Source: Lineus longissimus (taxonomy: Eukaryota; Nemertea; Pilidiophora; Heteronemertea; Lineidae). Taken from it: a stretch of 64,000 bases of DNA. Made by a program: the position numbers and the translations under genes. Within the stretch, counting starts at the first letter, position 1. Each line of letters begins with the position of its first letter. Location: positions 1,426,001-1,490,000 of the forward strand of contig NC_088314.1 in NCBI RefSeq assembly GCF_910592395.1. Reading direction: 5' to 3'. Shown here in pieces: positions 13,400 through 24,900 of the stretch. A model generated the notes under the pieces. It ran no database searches. It saw only the letters and a program-made list of their open reading frames with translations, and was not told the origin of the DNA.

Positions 13400-14650
13400 T
13401 TGGTGAAGCTTCATCTGTTTGCTCATAGATGGCCGCACTCCAATTTTATTTTCCATGAAAAAAACTGAAGTTCAGGACCCAGACCCAACCCATTTTTCTC
13501 AATATTTGAATGAAACCTAATAGACTATGGTTCGCACCGCCTAAATTGCTCCATGGATAATTTTCAAGTGTTAACCATGCATGGCTTCAGGCAGCCATAG
13601 ATCAATCAGGTAAGAAAAAAAATGGTCCATATGTGATCACCTCGGGTAATGTAATGCATGTCATTTGCAGTGGATATGGGGAGAACAGTTTCTGGCTAGT
13701 TTCACCAGTTTTGATTCCATTGAATAATATTCTTCTTCTTGGCTCAATGGCACAAATGAAAATTACCGATACTATCTAAGTATAGCATTTTGGTTATAAA
13801 GTTGACTGAATTTCAGGGTTAATTGAAGAGTGTACATGTCTCATGGAAATTGGTCGACATCTGTTCAACAGTTTAAGAGTAATAGGACTTGGCGGCCATA
13901 TTTTTCATGGGATTTGACTGAAAATTAGAGATATTGAAAAGAGTACATAGATTCATAAACACATGAAGTTTGGTTGCAATCCGATCATTAGTTTCGGAGT
14001 AAATAGGACTTCGTTTAATTTTCAAGATGGCCGCCTGGCGGTCATATTGGTCAATGGATCTGACCGAAAATTAGGGTCGTTGTAGAGAGTACATAGATAT
14101 ACAATCACGTGAAGTTTGGTTTCAATCCGACTTTGTTTAATTTTCAAGATGGCCGCCTGACGGCCATTTTTGAAGTCCGAGCGGGACAAATTTTTGGGGT
14201 AGAATAGAGGGTCCCTAGATATATGTCCTCACACGTTTAGAACCTTCTAGCTCAATAGAAACGAAACATGCCATCAATCGGTGATTTAGTGAACTTTGAC
14301 CTCTGTGACCTTGAAAAGTAGGTCAAATCAAAAACCCGGGTGATATGTCATTTAGCCTTATTAGGTACACCCACCATAAAAATGTTGTCACTTTAAGTAC
14401 ACCATTAACTTCAAATAGTAAAAACAATTTCCAAGATGGCCGCGTAGAGGCCAAAAAGTAGGTCATATCGCGGAAAAGAAAATACGTCTGGGCATATTGT
14501 CCAAAGCTACCACCACACCAAGTTTTAGCCATCTAGCACTAGCAGTGACGAAACGTGCTCCGCTAACGGATGACGACGACGACGACAACGATGGACGACG
14601 GACGCCAGGGTGTCGTATAAGCTCCCCAGAGGTGAGCTAACAAATAAAAA
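13400..14650. mobile_element. Dispersed repeat with AAGATGGCCGCC blocks and GGTGAGCTAA end
   Basis: The segment is built from diverged repeats of roughly 120-150 bp. The block TTTTCAAGATGGCCGCCTG occurs at about 14,020 and 14,142, with relatives at 13,890 and 14,429. Phrases such as GACYGAAAATTAGRG, AGAGTACATAGAT and GTGAAGTTTGGTT recur between them. It ends in a GAC microsatellite (about 14,570-14,590), GGACGACGGACGCC, a small inverted motif (AAGCTCCCCAGAGGTGAGCT) and TAA. From memory, this ending is widespread in mollusc and other lophotrochozoan genomes. No transposase or reverse transcriptase reading frame is present, so it is probably a non-autonomous element. The left boundary is uncertain. 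Confidence 0.6.
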
Positions 14651-17600
14651 CGAGCGTGAAATCAACTATTATTTGCATTTAGCATCATGAACTATCGATG
14701 AACCCATTTCGTGCCAAGATGAAATCACATGGTTCTTAATACTGGCGCCTATTCATCAATCTGAATGACACTATCTTGTCAAATCAAGAGTAAGACAGGA
14801 AAGGCATGTCCACTAAGCTGACATGATCAAAATGCAACTTATTCAAATAAAATTATGACACGACTTACTCGGTCTTGTGCTTGTGATGTCCTTTCGAATC
14901 GATATGCGACAGTGGATTTATGGTTCTGCAGCTCCGTGTGACTGCACCGTCGATACGAATATTATATGATCTGAAACGAAAAAATATCGGCGACTGTGAG
15001 ACAAAATTTAACCTGAATAAGGCCTACTTCAATGACAACAAGCTCTACCAACATTTCAGTCGCCAAAGTCCTCCTTTAACGCTGTTGCCATCGGCTAGGA
15101 GTTTCAAAGACGATTGCAATTGATTGACTGAACGGGTCATTTCAACAGTTACCTCCATAGTGCTATTTTCAAGGTCATTCAAAGCAACTGATCTGATTCA
15201 AACAAACCAACTGATTTGATTGGTAAATTTGCAACAGAGGATATTTTAATGATTAGGAAGGATGTCATGAAAAGAACAAAAGACGAACCGCAGATTGCCG
15301 GATATCTGTGCACACTTGTTTTGATACAACAAGAAAACCGCACGAGTGGCTGATCCGGTATCCAGATTGCACGAGATGACTTTCTACGCATGTACGGCCG
15401 GAAAGCTGAAAAATTGTTGCCATTTTGACCCGAATGACGTGAAAACGTGGACGACGTCACAACCTCATGACATCGTCGAGACTTCGCAACGTGGCTGAAT
15501 TCCACGTCATGCGATAAATGTTTTATGCATCTTTCCCACATTTCTCCCAAAATAAAGTCTGCAAAGTTATGAAGAGCAGTGGGGTTTGTATTGTCTAATA
15601 AAAGCCGGTCCCTGGAGCACTGTCCGTAATTTTTTGTTGAATTTGAATGCATTTTTGGGACATTTTAACCATGGTCTTGTCTGCCGGATCACTTCAATTA
15701 GGGTATATGATAAATCACGTGCGTCTACCCCTAAAAGGCCAATACTCATCAAAAATTGTTTTTACCCAAATGTTACCACGGTCGGAAACCTTTAGTCCAT
15801 TACGCTGGTTAAATTCGCTGATTACTGTCGTTAAGAGCTCTTCATCACTCAGATGAGCCTCACGCATCCGTGATATTTTAGTTGACAATCGATTGTCCTT
15901 CAGGATAAAATCAGTATGGCCGTCAGAAAATTATGGCTATGCCAGATGACATGCAACGGATTCATATCAAGGCCGATGACGATGTTACGTGACATATTTG
16001 ATCGACATCATTTTATACACGCATCGGTGAGAGGGTCTTGAAAATGATTTTGTCGACGAATATTTCACGATTCTATGTCTTGGTAAAGCATAATACAGGT
16101 CAATCAAAAAAAAAATCAATGATATTATCGCCGCCGAACTGCTTAATGTGAAGAAACTTTCCACGTTTGATTGAAACAAGAGAAAATACATTATTCTTTA
16201 TACATGTATACCTTTACGGTCTGTTTACAGCTTTCTTAACCAGTCTAATATGACAATCGTAAAGTTTGAAACTTTTTCTTACTTGCGTCAACAGAACCGA
16301 AGGTTAACTATAATCCAATTAGGTACGCAAAACCTTACACATTCCATTAATGTGATGATGACTAACGCCAGGGACGTGACTTCATCACAAAATTAAATTA
16401 CCTTTCTCCCAAATCATTTGCAATACAATTACAGGATAATACGGTGAAAAACGTGCCCGTTGGTGTTGCATTGGGCTATTTGCTTCTGGCGGCAATATGG
16501 TGACCGAGATGAAATTTGTTTTGAATGAGTTCTTATTTCTTTTGGACGACACGGCGTGGTGGTTGCCCATCACAGAGCAAGAGTAGCAGTACCTACTAAC
16601 TGGGAAGGTATTTGGTTCGGAACAAAATCTGAAACCACCAACGACCTAATCTCTACATCATCAAGCTAGTCAGTTATGTCATGTTTCTAAAGTTGTCACG
16701 GCAAGGGAGCCCCCCTGTCCGCCACGCAAACCACTGCACCTTAGACACGGCACTGAACTTAAGTTTGCTCGCAGTCACGGTGCCAAATCGATACGAACGG
16801 GACGGATTTCGGGTGAGGCTGGGACTACACATGCGAGTTGTTTACTGTAGCGACTGGAATGGCATGTGTACGAAAGGAGCCAAGAGAAGACAAAAGATTG
16901 ATAGCTAGGCGACAGTGATCGAGGAAACAAAACTGAATTCTTGTGAAGAATGTGTAGCAGCAGCGTCGGGAGAACGAACCAACAACAGAACAGCAACGCG
17001 TAGGACAACGTCCCACAAGATCCGGTATATTCGAGTTGAAAAAGGCATTGGTTTTACTCTTTAAAATTGCAAGCTTACCTTGGAGAGAAATAACGACACA
17101 AAAAAGCCATACAGAACGTTGGTTCGTCGCAACGTATACCTTATTCTCACAAGCAAACACTAAAATGGGAGGTCCCGCATTCCGAGACCGCGATTATAGA
17201 GTTCATGTTCTCACATGTAACGTAATACTCTTTACTTCTCACGCATGACATGGAAAAGGGCGGGCTACATACGACTCAGATGTCACCTTTCACACTCACG
17301 TTGTGTTTCCAAGCTTCAGTCACTTAACTCGTGATCAGTGAAAAGTGAACAGGCGCAACGTGAACCAGAAAGAAATCGGGTCGCAAAATAAGTCTGTCCA
17401 GCCATATTTCATTAGAATTCGATCTTCATATATCACTCTCTTCCCAATATCGACCTCTCACTCCATATTGACAAGACCACGTTGCAGACTATCATTCAAT
17501 TAGGTGACATCAAACATCGTTTCAATAATAATTTACTTTCCAATATCTGTCGCCGAACGGAACTCTCGGCCGTGGCAAACACTATTAAAATGAATGAGGA

Positions 17601-20090
17601 GGTTTTCCAATGCGACAGGGAAGTTATCGTAACATACGATAAAGGTAAAGGCTTGCGACAGATGCAGACAGTAGCCTAAATGGTAACATGGCAGGTCATT
17701 TCTCATTTCACTTCCAAAATTGATGACATGAAGAGAATTTTTTCATGAAATATGTATTAAGCGATGAATATAAATTTTCAACAATGCTGTAGCGTGGGCC
17801 AATTCAAAAACACAACACGGGCCAATTCTTATCGCACTGGCATTTCCAGTTATTGCAGTACGGCCGTGATTGCAGCAGAACACACGCAGTCACGCCAGAG
17901 GACATTCTCTACTTCTACACCATGCCAATATTGCATTTTTCGTTCCTCTTTCAGTGTTCTGAATCCCTGAACTACGTCGAAAATGAAACATAGAACAGAG
18001 ATAACCAATTTATCCCTCTACTGCCTGCCCAGCCATTCAGTGCGTTTCTTTTACCCCAATGCGCCGAGAGATGAACGAATAGATCACTTTAATGCACTCA
18101 CATTGTGCACTTCAATCTTTCACAACCAGATATGCCCGAAAGGCCAACTTTGACGACACGGTGAGTTTCTGCAAGAATACATGACGCGTTTAATGTCCCG
18201 CCTGAGGCATCCATTATGACTTGATGCATCTTTTGGAGAGGGAAATTGTGATAGATTTGAATAAACTGGCATGCCATTGTATAATCATCGGTAAGAGAAA
18301 TACTCGCGGATGCATTGCTTTTTTATTGCCGCTAAGTTGATTGTAGGTAAATTCACAAGTTGTGACCCGCTCTACCAAAACTAGGCGCTTGTCGCATCTG
18401 AACTTGACAGGTTGATACGGACTTGTTGTTCATTTCCCTATTGTAGACCTTTTGTGAAATCTATTACATGGATGGCTAGTGATGAAGGGACATCACGGGA
18501 ATGTGAATCTAATGTGAGTTTAAATTGTCGCCAACTTTGTAACAGGAGTTTTCTAAAGCCGAGCAAGGGAATATAACGTTATTTTGTCGCACTTACCGGG
18601 TAAATCCAGGCCGAGCCCAATACAAGGCCTATTGTTTCTAAACAAAGCCCGCTCACACCTAAGCCTAAATTCCCATTGTTCTCCAGTCTCAGGTTTGATG
18701 ACATCGACTCAGTCTCGCAACCGCTTCCATGGGGGTCGATAGGTCGTCTAACCTGAAAAGAGCAAATGTAATGAATGGATTTGTTGTCAGAAGTTCCTAC
18801 GGCCGGGCGAATGGTCCGGCGGTTCTTTCCTTGGAAATATTTAGTTTGGGACCAGAATTGATACATTTTTCAACTAAACCATCTGATGAGGTGACTAAAG
18901 TTAGAGAGCCCATCCGAAAATGCCACCGTCCAAACCACACCAAGCTCTCGTGCACGGCGGACCTTGGCTCTTGTATCCACCCTCTAAAGAAATTATTTCG
19001 CAAACCTTTCCTGGCATGTGGGAGCCAAAAGTTTACTTCAGATAAACTTAACGATACTGCACTCAATACATTTGTCGTGGATCTAAAAGTTGAGGGGACG
19101 CCCCGTCACTCTCAGGGAATTCAATGGTAAGAATTCTGCCTGGAGATTGATCATGAGTCTCCACAAAAAAACCCTCCATAAATGGTTCCCCTGGTCTTGA
19201 ATACGCATTCCTTGTTTGATAGTGAGATGGCTGGTGTTATTTGATGACTTTTTTGCTGTAAAGGCGTTCGCTCAATGATCCAGCCACGTGAGGAGCTTAA
19301 TAAGTAGCAACCTATTGCTCTATTCCCAAACGCGTTAGGTTCCTAATAGCCTCACGTTCCTAGCATTCCGGCTTTGTCTTTAAAGGAGAGAAGCAGCCAT
19401 TAACGGGCCTTTTCCTGGCAACGTTATAAAGATTGCCAAATGGGCGGACGTATACAAGCAACTATCTGTGGCAACATCTGCCCAACCAAATTTATAAGCC
19501 TTTAGATTTGATTTGGTGACAGTTAGTAGTCCAATAATGATTAAAAAGAACATGTTGGCTTAAAAATATCTCTAAATCAAAGAACTCACTTGCCAGTAAC
19601 ATTTTATTTTCGGAGAAGGAATTAAATTTTCTACATGAATGTCTGGCAAAAATTGTTTAAATTAAAATTACATGTAGTATTTTTCAATCTTTGACTTTTA
19701 TCATAAAAGACCCCCTTGCGTAGGGAAAAACCACTTGGGAGTTTAGATGTATTTGCTCAAGTTGTACGACTCTTATTTGCTCAAACCTCCACCGGAGCAA
19801 TCTTGAAAGGACAGCCACGAGCCATGGTCTACAACAACCCAGGACAAATGGCAGAAATGCCAATATCTCGTTCGTGGTGAACATGTTGTATTTACTCTGT
19901 GGGGTATAAAGAGAAGTATCCAATGATGTACTTTAAAGCTGAAATGCAACCCTAACGGCCAAGATAGAAAACACAAACGCCCGACCACCAAAGGCACTTG
20001 CACTTGAAACATGTTAGACATCCAGCGACTGGTCACACTTTAAAAAAAAACAAGTTCATTGACGAGACAGCTCTCGTGTAAAAAAAAAAA
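14651..20090. other. Noncoding stretch, no gene recognised
   Basis: No conserved exon was found. The longest open frame, 15,179-15,652 on the minus strand (157 residues), has no recognisable domain and is interrupted by overlapping frames on the other strand. A second, at 18,729-19,130 on the plus strand (133 residues), starts at an ATG but also lacks motifs. Around 15,430-15,520 there are several ACGTCA/GACGTG words, possible bZIP sites. Everything else looks like unconstrained intergenic or intronic DNA. Confidence 0.5.
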
Positions 20091-20165
20091 TTCCTCGAGC
20101 AGGTTCGAACTCGGAACCCTCGACACTTGGTATTTGCCGTCTTACCCACTATACCATGAAGCCGT
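20080..20165 (-). ncRNA. tRNA-like relic / SINE head with Pol III terminator
   Basis: On the minus strand there is an A-box-like TGGTATAGTGG (20,146-20,156). A B-box-like GAGTTCGAACC (20,102-20,112) follows at normal tRNA spacing. A run of ten or more T (20,090-20,080) lies where a Pol III terminator would sit. The T stem pairs only at its two loop-proximal base pairs, and no convincing anticodon or acceptor stem can be drawn. It is therefore not called as a functional tRNA; a decayed tRNA or the head of a tRNA-derived SINE fits better. Confidence 0.5.
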
Positions 20166-21310
20166 TGTTGCAATAGAACATTTTTTTCAGTATTTTATTT
20201 CATGTACAACCTTGACAGAATGGCGTCTTTTGTGCAATCTGTACCATTTTCAGTTTGAAAGTGGTCTTTAAAATTTTCTCTTTTACAATATGGCAAAGTG
20301 AATTCATAAGATACATGATCAGGAGATGAACATGACATCATGTGATAATTATAGGAGCACGAAGCTATTTTTCGAGTTTTAAAGATGCAAAACTATTTCC
20401 CGCTTTGCTAGTATTAAAACCATGCGTATATTGAGGAACTGTCTGATAAGGTGGCATTCGATTTCATACAATGATCGAGCGAGGTCGCAATGGCCACTAA
20501 TGGCAATATGAACTGATCCTCATATCTGCGCTCCACATCCAGTGCCCTGTTGGTGAATACGGTAGCGCCACTGCGGCCTGCTGTACTCCATCATATCTGA
20601 GGGCGTTTGGAACATGGCTGACCAGTCGTTCAAAACATGGTGAAAGGGCGTTAGTGTTTTCTAACTTGGCCGCTAGGTTTTTTTATGCAATCATTTCAGC
20701 TTTAAGCTGGAATATGAGGCATTAGTGGAAGTGAATGGATATTAAGGCCCACACTGTTCAATAATGACTTGAAATCTGTAACTGAATTTGAAAGTTTCCA
20801 ATTGTGTAAATACATACTGAATACAAATTTCAACAATACGGCAGTGAAGGCAGATACACAAATATTACATACATGTACCAAATTTTCGCAAATTCATTTA
20901 ATAACTGCACTACAGCATTGAGTATAACTGCATATCTAAATTGTTGACCACCAGTATCAACGGCGTACCCCTTTAAGAGCTCCCGTGCAGGTAAGAATTA
21001 CATAGGGAGAAGACCATTAAACTCATTGATTGACTTTCTTCAATACTACTGGGGGGGGGGGGGGGGGTGTTTCAATACCCTGGCACTGGCATTGGCACTG
21101 GCCCAAGTATTCCAAAAAGGTCTGCAGTCCACTGAAGGTCTTATGTCAGTGAAATGAGACTGCTGTCTGTCATCATCATGGGCCTTGCAATTGTCTTTGG
21201 TATAATTCTCTGTAGTCCAGTCCATGCCTTGACCTACATGTACTTAATGCCTAGTGTAGCCTATGTGTAGGCCTGTAATTGACATGATAGAATATAAGTT
21301 AGAGCAGCAG

Positions 21311-21406
21311 ACTGACCAGCATTAGGACTGACCAGCATTAGGACTGACCAGCATTATGACTGACCAGCATTAGGACTGACCAGCATTAGGACTGACCAGC
21401 ATTAGG
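21311..21406. repeat. 16 bp minisatellite, six copies
   Basis: Six consecutive copies of ACTGACCAGCATTAGG start at 21,311, 21,327, 21,343, 21,359, 21,375 and 21,391. Only copies 3 and 6 deviate, each at its final bases. The near identity suggests recent expansion. Confidence 0.95.
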
Positions 21407-21593
21407 TGTAGGCTGCAGCCCACTGGGGCTTTCGAGAATGTGAGAAACCTCAAATGGTATTCAATTCCCTGAAAAACCTCTTCGGGGAGCATATTCGAGT
21501 GATATGAAATGTATACAATAAAAGGTTTCCCAAAACCTAAAAAACCTTCTTTTCAAAGAGTATACCTTTTTGTTCAACACTGCGGCTACAGGT

Positions 21594-21927
21594 GGTAAAC
21601 CGGCCCTGGCCCATCCCATTGCAGGTACAGCGTAGCAGATCGGAACATACATGTATATATATAAATGTGTCAGTGAATAAGTATCGAATTTATAGATGAC
21701 ACCCGCAGATATGTCCAGTTAACATTTCGAAACATTAACCGAAAGGTACATTCGATAACACGAGGTAGACCGGCCCTGGCCCGTCCCACTACAGGTACAG
21801 CGTAGCGGATCGGAACATATATATATAAATGTGTCAGTGAATAAGTATCGAATTTATACATGACACCCGCAGATATGTCCAGTAACATTTCAAAACATTA
21901 ACCGAAAAGTTCATTCGATAACACGAA
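21594..21927. repeat. Tandem duplication of a ~170 bp unit
   Basis: Two head-to-tail copies begin at about 21,594 and 21,764 with GGTARACCGGCCCTGGCCCRTCCC. They continue through ACAGCGTAGCRGATCGGAACATA, AATGTGTCAGTGAATAAGTATCGAATTTATA and ACACCCGCAGATATGTCCAG to TTCGATAACACGA. Differences are a few substitutions and a short TA-repeat length change. There is no coding signal. The homopolymer G run just upstream (21,051-21,067) and the 16 bp minisatellite make this a local repeat cluster. Confidence 0.9.
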
Positions 21928-21949
21928 AAGTATTCCTTCATCATCCCTA

Positions 21950-24900
21950 CCTTCGAAAACGACCAGACAGTCAAATGATGACATCCGCGGATGCACTAAA
22001 TGTAGGACTTCATAGAGAAGACAAACAGTGTATGCGTCTTTACATTGTAGCATAGTAGCACAGCCGCCGTATGATAGTATACGCAACCTCGATCGCTGCT
22101 GATGCACCGCGCAGTTTATCTAGGCGTTTCATCATAGGTACGGTACGGTGTGCGGGTTTGACTGGCATTGGCGGCCTCGTTGAATGAGCTAAATTAATCT
22201 CAGCTGATATAACAGTAGCCGATCCATCCCGATCTCAGCCACTCAATGATCAAACGTGGTCACCGTAATTTCATCATCATGAATCATTTCAAGTGATCGA
22301 GAGAGCTCTGCCGTTTTGTTTTTTTAGTGTTAGCAGCGTTGGCTACTATTCACCACTTCATGCTCGTTCCATCATTCCTTCAGAGTGTTTGGGCAAAGAT
22401 TTCAAATGCTTGAGATGTCTCGGTTTTTTGGCAATCATACCCCGGATTCGGCTCACAGAGATGAGCCAATAAGTACTGCAAATAAGGTAGACTTAACTTG
22501 CGCAAAGTTACTCGTGACACGTGAAAATACAGCTAGTTTTCTGATTCCTCTGAGAAGAGGGGATGCCTGATAGTCGTTGGTCGAGTAAATATCCCAGGAG
22601 CTCATGGCACGTCTACAATAGGAAGAGGTTCCTTACCAACAAACTATCACCCTGGGACCATTATGAGTCGAAACATCGATGAGACGCCAACATAAAGTAT
22701 GATAGTCCGTTATCCCGGTAACAACCATCATAAAAGCCTCGGCAACAATGTCAATATTAAACTGTCAGGCAATTACTTTCTATCACCACATTCTTGTCGC
22801 TCTTTTTTTAGAAATCCAATATCTTTCTGGTGATGGGTTTCTGCCTTCCATCGTTATTGTTATGAGGAGCTTTCCTCAAGGTCTATACTGAGAACACAGG
22901 AGGGTCGCAAGGCATCAAGGTGTTAGAAATGCGTTCTGAAGGGGTTTCGTAAGAATATCTCTTCAGTCATAGGATGGGGGTAACAGTGATCTTACCATCA
23001 CATTCACTGACTGAGCTTGACGGAATGATCAGAGTAACCAGCCGAAAGTTACTCTAAGGTTCTCCTGGCATTTTCCCAACACACAAGGCTCCGAGATCGC
23101 AGTGTCCCTCTCACGAACATCCCACTGCCTTTCTAAAAGGAAGGGATCGGATTTTTGAGTAAGCTGTTCTCCGAGATGAGAACAAGCGGAATCAGGCAAA
23201 GCAAAGATATGCCCGGCGAAGCTTCTTCAACCTTCTTTTCGGCTTGTACCAATCCTCTGTTGGCGCCCGTTTGCTGTTCGGAGCTGTGACAAAACCCGGC
23301 TTCTGTTGTGGTCACATCCACTTTTTCAGCATCGAGTCGAGTGTTTAGCACGATAAAGACGGATCGTGCGGTGAACGGTTTGGATCAGTCGGTACCTTAT
23401 GTGATACGATATGCTTAATCTTGGATGAAGTTGATCCCAGAGAGAATTCTTTCAGAATAAGCAGTGACGATGACGGTCTGTTTCTGGCAAAGATACGGCT
23501 TTTGTCACTAATATAGTTGCAAAGCGATCTTGAGCGAAACCGACTTATGATGTCCTTTTTTATGCCAGACAAAATATACATTTTTATACTCGATTATCGC
23601 GGTACAGCTGAGTATGTCAGTCGCCAGTGTGGCAGCATGGATCTAAGACAAGCTGTAGAAGTCAGGACCAACAAAATGTCATATTGTACTAAAATAATCC
23701 AGGTGTAGGGCCGCCCTGGCCATATACCACTTCACAGTCAGTGGTAAGTATGGTTATATTGTTAAACCGGGGGACTGCAGTTAATTTCAACCGGATGCAT
23801 GTTTGCACAAGGCGGTTGTTTTGGTTAGATTCTGATCCGATCTGTGAGAGAAGCCACAAAATTAATCTTTGCCTACTGATTATCACCTCTTTATTACTTT
23901 ATCCAAATCTGAGAAGAGAAGCGAGAGTAATATTGTGCTTTCGCTGAGAATTATTTCTATTTTAAGACGCATTCCATTGAAAAACTGTTGAAAGAATGTC
24001 ATAGTAGCGCTGACAAGATTGTAAATCGTTAAAAAATCCTCAAGATGGGAACTTAGCTGCCTGTCATTTAGCATCAAGTGGAAGATTAATATCTCATCCC
24101 TCTTCAAGATATTTTAGAGTAGGGCGAAAAATGTCAATCCGTCAAATCAATTTTGTGAAAGTCTGCGCAACAGCCTAAGTGCATTTTCAAACTTCAACTT
24201 CAAGTTTAACTACAGGGATGGATTGCTGCGTAGGGTGATTAGATTCACGGCGACGAAAATCCTTGAGAGGTGATTAGCGTCAGGCTTGGAATGTTTCGTC
24301 TAGTGGTCCATTTCAAGAGCTGTTGGCACTAAGCGCAAAACAAAATGAAAATGGCAATGGAAATTTGCCTGTGTTCAGCTTTAAACCGCCCGTGATTGGT
24401 CATGCTTTATCCGATATTGAGCATTGAGAATTCTAAGGTACCCCAAGCTCTGACGTTGTAAGAAGGTAAGGTAAGAATTTGCGCCGTTGTCTTCTGCGAA
24501 AAACAAGATTGTATAGACGTTTTCCCGTCACATAGACTAAGATTGGGCCTTGCTGGGCTGCATGAGTGGTTCAGTTGAACACCGGACTTCTAGTGTGGCG
24601 AGACAAGCAGCAATTTGCATTTTACTGTAGTTTTCTCTATTCAACTTGTGATGGAAACAATGAAGTGATATTTCAAATTATGTCAAATCTTTCAAATCTA
24701 GTGCTGCTCTGTCCTAGTCGTGGAACCACGAAAACAAGTCGCTCACACTTCCAACCCATCAAACAGTATCGAGACACATATGTCCTATCGATTGACCATT
24801 CATCATTCAAATCTGGCATTATCAAACAAACTCTGTGGTGAGGACAAACCTTCGCCGAAACAAGCGTTCGTCATATCGCCATCATCATCAATAAGTCTGT

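Noticed and set aside
18729-19130. 133-residue plus-strand frame
   Set aside because: No domain, no splice context and open frames on the opposite strand; most likely chance.
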